Shown here in pieces: positions 24,970-27,940 of a stretch of 27,940 nt of DNA; the first letter of the stretch is position 1; the number at the start of each line of letters is the position of its first letter. The stretch lies in the NCBI GenBank assembly GCA_964633225.1, contig CAZWFQ010000050.1, positions 1 to 27,940 of the forward strand, in the 5' to 3' direction. The position numbers and the translations under genes are program-made. The DNA is from JAKQIM01 sp964633225 (GTDB lineage: Bacteria > Chloroflexota > Anaerolineae > Anaerolineales > UBA4823). The notes beneath the pieces are model-generated. The model was not told the origin of the DNA. It saw only the letters and a list, made by a program, of their open reading frames with translations, and ran no database searches.

Positions 24970-27246
24970 ATGAAATCCACCTTACCCTCCCAATCCAGGT
25001 CGTTGACCGGAATGGCTTTCCTCATTGCCGCCGCCTGCATCACCCTATTGGCCTTATTCTGCCTGCCCGGCCCTGCGCTGGCCCAACCAGCACAGCAATC
25101 CACCCCTGCCCCCCAACAAACTGCTGTCCCGGGCGGCGTTTCAGACGCGCTGAATGCCTTCTCGTTCACCACCTTGGATCTTACCGATCGCCTGATGCAC
25201 GGCCCATATGATTCTTACCGTGTGCGTTTCAGCCTGCCCATGAATTGGTCTCTAACGGAAGGCGCAGAGATCCAACTACACCTGAATCCATTCTTCACCA
25301 ATGCCCTGAGGGAGGATGGGGGTCAGGTTGATGTTGCCACCGGAGGCTCGCTGGATGTTACCTATAACGATGAGCTGCTGACCACCATTATCCTGGATTG
25401 GAGCGGGCCGCGTGTCATCTCCATCCCCATCCCGGTTGAGGCACTGACCCCCAAGCGCACCGATGGACGCCACGAACTGTATCTCTTTTTAGATGCCGCC
25501 ATTGACTGCGAGCTTGACCATAAGACCACCCTGGGCATAGATGCCGACTCGATCTTCATCCTGCCGCATACCCTGGCCGATGCGCCTGCCGATCTGCGCC
25601 TTTTGCCCCGCCCACTGTACCAGGTCAGTGCCTTAATGCCCAGCACAACCTTGCTCGTCTTGCCAGACCAGCCCAGCGCGGCTGAACTACAAGCTGCGCT
25701 CACCGTCGCGGCCGGGTTGGGCCGCATCACCGGCGGCAACCTACCCATGCAGTTGCTGTCAGTCAGCCAGCTTACCCCCCAACAGCGCGCCAGCGCCCAC
25801 CTGGTCTTCATCGGGAAGCCCCAGGCCTTCCCCATGCTTGGTTCTTTGGACCTGCCTGCCCCCTGGAGCGAGGCGGGGTTTTCCCTTCCCGAAGCCCTTC
25901 CAAGCGACGGCATCTTACAAATGGCGGTTTCAACCTGGAACCGCGCTTTTGTGACCCTTGTGGTCAGCGGCAGCAGCGACGAGGGGGTGGTTAAAGCTGC
26001 CCAGGCGCTCAGCTCTTCTTACGTCCGCCCGGGCCTGCTCCCCAACTTGGCCGTCATTGCCGATGTAGAAACAAGCATTGCCATCCCTGCCGTGGCTGAA
26101 GACCGTACCTTCGCCGACCTTGGCTATGACGCCGTCACCGAGACCGGCTACAGCCTTCATTACACTGAATTCATCTTCTTTGTTCCCCCGGGCCAGGTGA
26201 CCACCGATGAAGCCTTCCTGGACCTGGTCTTCGCCAGCTCAGCCATGCTGAACTATGACCGGTCGGGACTGGTGATCTACCTCAACGACCAGATCATTGG
26301 CAGCCTGCGCTTCACCGATGATACAACCCAGGTTACCACCCAGCGCATCCAAATACCCACCTACAGCGTCCGCGCGGGCTACAACAGCCTGATGCTCGTC
26401 TCCGAGTTGGTACCACTGGATTACTGTTCAGAATTGGTATTGAACAATCTGTGGGTGTCGTATAGCCCCACATCTCTACTGCACCTGCCCCTCCTGCCGG
26501 CTTCGGATCTACTGGCGCGGGTGCAGGGTCTGAACACCTACCCCTTCCCCTTCGTCAACAGCCCCACCCTCAGTCAGTTAGGTTTCATCCTGCCGCTCCA
26601 AGATGCGACCGCATGGAATACAGCAGCTCAAATTGCTGCCGACCTGGGCCAGAAATCAAACGGCGCTCTGGTGGCCCTGCAGGTAAGCTTGGCAGACCAG
26701 ACGGTCGAGTCGCTACCGGCCAACGTAGATTGGGTGATCGTAGGACGCGCCAGCAGCCTGCCCATCTTGAAAACCATCCAGGACTCTTTGCCAGCCCCCT
26801 TTGATGCCGGCAGCGACCTGGCGAACGAACGCAGCTTCCAGGTCACTTACCGCCTGCCAGCCGGCACCAGCCTGGGTTACCTGGAATACCTGCCTTCTCC
26901 CTGGGAACCCAGCCGCTCCATCCTGGCGGCCCTGGGCAGCACAGACCAAGGCCTGGCCTGGGTCAGCAATGCGCTGACGATACCTAGCCTGACCAGCAAG
27001 CTGGCTGGCGATTTTGCCGTCATCAATGGCGAACAGGTGCTCACTGCCGATACCCGCCTGGGAATTGGCAGCGGCAACCTGGGCGCCACTGCTGCACCTG
27101 CCACCACTCCGGTGCCAACCGCCTACGTCTCCCAACCGGTGGTGATCGAACGCCCCGGCTGGCTGCTGCCCGCCATCGTCGCATCGGGGGTGCTGGTTGT
27201 GGCAGTGGTGGCGATCGCAGTTGCATCTGCTCTTCGCAAGCATTGA
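24970..27246 (+). CDS. BcsB-like extracytoplasmic polysaccharide synthase subunit
   Basis: 758 residues. Signal peptide ending ALA-Q at about residue 38, a short Pro/Gln/Thr-rich stretch, then the alternating domains of BcsB: first carbohydrate-binding-like domain (FTTLDLTDRLMHGPYDSYRV onward), flavodoxin-like insert (about 215-340) ending NRAFVTLVVSGSSDEGVVKAA, second domain (RTFADLGYDAVTETGY, YDRSGLVIYLNDQIIGSLRF, YNSLMLVSELVPLDYC) and another flavodoxin-like part ending about residue 690. One C-terminal helix (about 727-755) precedes a basic RKH tail. In cellulose synthase, BcsB sits outside the membrane, guides the polymer and docks its C-terminal helix on BcsA. No BcsA with PilZ is in this window. 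ATG 24970 with AAGAGG upstream is the proper start; the in-frame ATG at 24661 lies inside the preceding gene. Confidence 0.88.
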   Translation: MKSTLPSQSRSLTGMAFLIAAACITLLALFCLPGPALAQPAQQSTPAPQQTAVPGGVSDALNAFSFTTLDLTDRLMHGPYDSYRVRFSLPMNWSLTEGAEIQLHLNPFFTNALREDGGQVDVATGGSLDVTYNDELLTTIILDWSGPRVISIPIPVEALTPKRTDGRHELYLFLDAAIDCELDHKTTLGIDADSIFILPHTLADAPADLRLLPRPLYQVSALMPSTTLLVLPDQPSAAELQAALTVAAGLGRITGGNLPMQLLSVSQLTPQQRASAHLVFIGKPQAFPMLGSLDLPAPWSEAGFSLPEALPSDGILQMAVSTWNRAFVTLVVSGSSDEGVVKAAQALSSSYVRPGLLPNLAVIADVETSIAIPAVAEDRTFADLGYDAVTETGYSLHYTEFIFFVPPGQVTTDEAFLDLVFASSAMLNYDRSGLVIYLNDQIIGSLRFTDDTTQVTTQRIQIPTYSVRAGYNSLMLVSELVPLDYCSELVLNNLWVSYSPTSLLHLPLLPASDLLARVQGLNTYPFPFVNSPTLSQLGFILPLQDATAWNTAAQIAADLGQKSNGALVALQVSLADQTVESLPANVDWVIVGRASSLPILKTIQDSLPAPFDAGSDLANERSFQVTYRLPAGTSLGYLEYLPSPWEPSRSILAALGSTDQGLAWVSNALTIPSLTSKLAGDFAVINGEQVLTADTRLGIGSGNLGATAAPATTPVPTAYVSQPVVIERPGWLLPAIVASGVLVVAVVAIAVASALRKH

Positions 27247-27287
27247 TCTGAGCGCGCATCCATATCCTATTGCAACCACCAGGCAGA

Positions 27288-27940
27288 ATGCCCATGCTAC
27301 GTTCTCTGAAAACATCCAGTATGCAGTTTGCCCAGAACGCTGGCCTGATGCACTTGCTCCAGCGATTAGACTTGAACAGCACCAACCGCTTGTATGTGCT
27401 GGCCTACCATCGCGTCGATGATCCCGGGCACCGCCCCTGGCTCGACCCTGCCCTGATCAGTGCCTCACCCCAGCAGTTCGCAGCCCAGATGGCTCTGCTG
27501 GCCCGTCACTACCATCCGGTGACGCTGCCCCAGGTGTTGGCAGCTGCCACAGGCGGCCCGCCCCTGCCCTCCCAGGCTGTGCTGGTTACAGTGGATGATG
27601 GCTACCGTGATTTTGCCGAGATCATTTTTCCCACGGCCAGCCGCCACGGCATCTATCCCGTGTTGTTTGTCCCAACTTTGTGCGCTGAAGAAGATGTCTT
27701 CTGGTGGGACCGCATCTACCAGGCAATCAACTTCGCGTCTGCAAGCGAGCTGACCATCACCAATACAAGCCCCACCTCCAGCCAACACACAGCCATCAAC
27801 CTATCCCTTAAGACCCCAGCCGAAAAACGGCGCGCCATTAAAACGATCGTCAAACACTTCAAAGAGCTTCCGTTTGATCATGCCCGGCGAGAGATTGAAC
27901 ACCTCTACAGCAGTCTGGCCCCCGTCATTCCCAACGCTGA
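27288..27940 (+). CDS. Polysaccharide deacetylase (CE4 / NodB homology), 3' end cut
   Basis: The frame is open from the ATG at 27288 to the window edge (217 codons seen); the ATG at 27294 is an equally good start, and an in-frame stop at 27249 rules out anything much longer upstream. The NodB domain begins with LYVLAYHRVDDPG, and its first catalytic motif is VTVDDGYRDF, where Asp103-Asp104 include the catalytic base and a metal ligand. The HxxxH metal motif must lie beyond the window. A segment after VLFVPTL (AEEDVFWWDRIYQAI) is seen in longer members of this family. The enzyme would remove N- or O-acetyl groups from the exported polysaccharide. It follows the BcsB-like gene by 41 bases, with no terminator seen between. 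No clear signal peptide is visible in the part present. Confidence 0.88.
   Translation, partial: MPMLRSLKTSSMQFAQNAGLMHLLQRLDLNSTNRLYVLAYHRVDDPGHRPWLDPALISASPQQFAAQMALLARHYHPVTLPQVLAAATGGPPLPSQAVLVTVDDGYRDFAEIIFPTASRHGIYPVLFVPTLCAEEDVFWWDRIYQAINFASASELTITNTSPTSSQHTAINLSLKTPAEKRRAIKTIVKHFKELPFDHARREIEHLYSSLAPVIPNA

Overview
The window most resembles a chromosomal stretch of a Chloroflexota bacterium, probably Anaerolineae-like. This is inferred from domain combinations: a Ser/Thr kinase fused to a TolB-type propeller, Pro/Thr/Ala-rich lipoprotein linkers, a BcsB-like protein and many GT4 enzymes. There is no rRNA or other taxonomic marker. I found no tRNA, rRNA, CRISPR array, transposase or phage gene. 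The window is almost fully coding, and no gene-free stretch exceeds about 220 bases.

Layout. (1) 1-1771, minus strand: a truncated kinase/pyrophosphorylase of the PEP-synthase/PPDK regulator family, and folD, separated by a good intrinsic terminator. (2) 1922-8073, plus strand: a compact seven-gene unit with a small lipoprotein, a 39-residue membrane microprotein ending in an aromatic motif, an MBOAT acyltransferase, two SGNH-type extracytoplasmic proteins (one a lipoprotein), an acyl carrier protein and an adenylate-forming ligase. Its composition parallels the dlt D-alanylation operon (DltX, DltB, DltD, DltC, DltA), but the proteins are divergent and the acyl group is unknown. It ends at a 21-bp perfect hairpin that also ends the convergent kinase gene. 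(3) 8139-12957, minus strand: a transmembrane Ser/Thr kinase with an extracytoplasmic beta-propeller, and an unrecognised 860-residue protein built from an internally duplicated coiled-coil plus PH-like module with a C-terminal zinc ribbon. (4) 13179-27940, plus strand, running off the window: an exopolysaccharide locus of tightly spaced genes. It holds a membrane protein with a degenerate GGDEF domain, an initiating phosphoglycosyl transferase, four GT4 and one GT2 glycosyltransferases, a Wzz-like protein fused to a second degenerate GGDEF domain, a Wzy/WaaL-type polymerase or ligase, a Wzx-type flippase, a BcsB-like protein and a truncated polysaccharide deacetylase.

How the genes may work together. 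The fourth block contains the parts of a Wzx/Wzy polysaccharide pathway: priming, sugar addition, flipping, polymerisation, chain-length control and deacetylation. Two features are unusual. No BY-kinase/Wzc-type kinase domain is visible; the Wzz-like protein instead carries a GGDEF-like domain that has lost the catalytic motif but keeps an RxxD I-site, so c-di-GMP may be sensed at the chain-length step. A BcsB-like protein is also present without a PilZ-bearing BcsA. The second block could acylate an envelope polymer, possibly but not demonstrably the product of the fourth block.

The strongest candidates for an undescribed system are the Dlt-like cassette with its microprotein and the Wzz-GGDEF/BcsB-like polysaccharide machine.
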